DNA of 33,472 nucleotides from Eubacteriales Family XIII. Incertae Sedis bacterium (GTDB taxonomy: Bacteria > Bacillota > Clostridia > Peptostreptococcales > Anaerovoracaceae), in the NCBI GenBank assembly GCA_031266795.1, contig JAISAI010000032.1, positions 1-33,472 on the forward strand, written 5' to 3'. The stretch's first letter is position 1; each line of letters begins with the position of its first letter. This document shows positions 33,395-33,472 of this stretch, one piece after another. The notes below the pieces were generated by a model. That model saw nothing but the letters and a program-made list of their open reading frames with translations. It was not told the DNA's origin and made no database searches. Position numbers and translations under genes: made by a program.

Positions 33395-33472
33395 CTATCC
33401 CCTGTCGGCGAGCATTACGCCGTCGAAGGGCTGAAGCGGAGCGATTATCGGATGTCTCTTTAAGTTCTCATC
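33395..33472 (-). CDS. C-terminal end of an unidentified gene (start outside window)
   Basis: The - strand is open from the window edge for 25 codons to a TAG at 33395-33397 and reads like a protein end (LKRHPIIAPLQPFDGVML). Only this fragment is visible, and I do not recognise the family. The stop lies 73 bases upstream of the oxidoreductase start on the same strand, with a hairpin between them. Confidence 0.6.
   Translation of the reverse strand, partial: DENLKRHPIIAPLQPFDGVMLADRG

Noticed and set aside
1..33472. CRISPR arrays, tRNA/rRNA genes, insertion sequences or integrases
   Set aside because: No regularly spaced repeats, tRNA-like cloverleaf ends, transposase motifs or flanking target duplications were seen.

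Overview
The window is GC-rich DNA that most resembles an acetogenic member of the Clostridia (Bacillota). It carries the end of a Wood-Ljungdahl (carbonyl branch) operon, a Firmicutes-type AddB, a LytS/YesM-type two-component system and strong GGAGG ribosome binding sites. The species cannot be named from the sequence alone.

Left part, + strand (1-7382): the C-terminus of the CO dehydrogenase CooS, then cooC, acsB, acsD, acsC, acsE and a second methyltetrahydrofolate methyltransferase paralogue, in tight operon order. These make acetyl-CoA from CO2/CO and a methyl group carried on methyltetrahydrofolate. Next come a convergent cold-shock gene with its own promoter, long leader and terminator (7490-7927, - strand) and a lone acyl-CoA synthetase (8127-9764, +). 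The synthetase ends at a bidirectional terminator at about 9789-9817.

Middle, - strand (24530 down to 9840): one compact 17-gene 1,2-propanediol microcompartment operon, in transcription order pduA, B, C, D, E, G, H, a BMC shell protein with a Pro/Ala/Lys tail, pduL, a flavoprotein with PduM-like ends, pduN, O, P, S, T, a glycerol-dehydrogenase-like gene and a DUF1097 membrane protein. PduCDE dehydrates the diol to the aldehyde with adenosylcobalamin. PduGH, PduO and PduS maintain the cofactor. PduP and PduL turn the aldehyde into acyl-CoA and acyl-phosphate. PduA, B, N, T and the tailed protein form the shell. There is no pduQ, pduW, pduJ or pduU here.

Upstream of that operon, same strand, lie its likely control genes: an AraC-type response regulator and a PocR-domain histidine kinase (24764-26975). 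Before them is a FucO-type lactaldehyde/propanediol oxidoreductase (27146-28291). The right end holds addB, a saccharopine-dehydrogenase-like oxidoreductase and the last 25 codons of an unidentified gene.

Working model (inference): FucO makes 1,2-propanediol from deoxy-sugar-derived lactaldehyde. The microcompartment oxidises it to propionyl-phosphate, and the reducing power can be spent by the neighbouring Wood-Ljungdahl pathway instead of by a propanol-forming PduQ. The most unusual details are a PduT lacking its iron-sulfur cysteine, the flavoprotein in the PduM position, a sensor kinase without an obvious start codon, a hairpin-bearing pduA leader, a tandem pair of methyltransferases, and an AddB without a recognisable P-loop.
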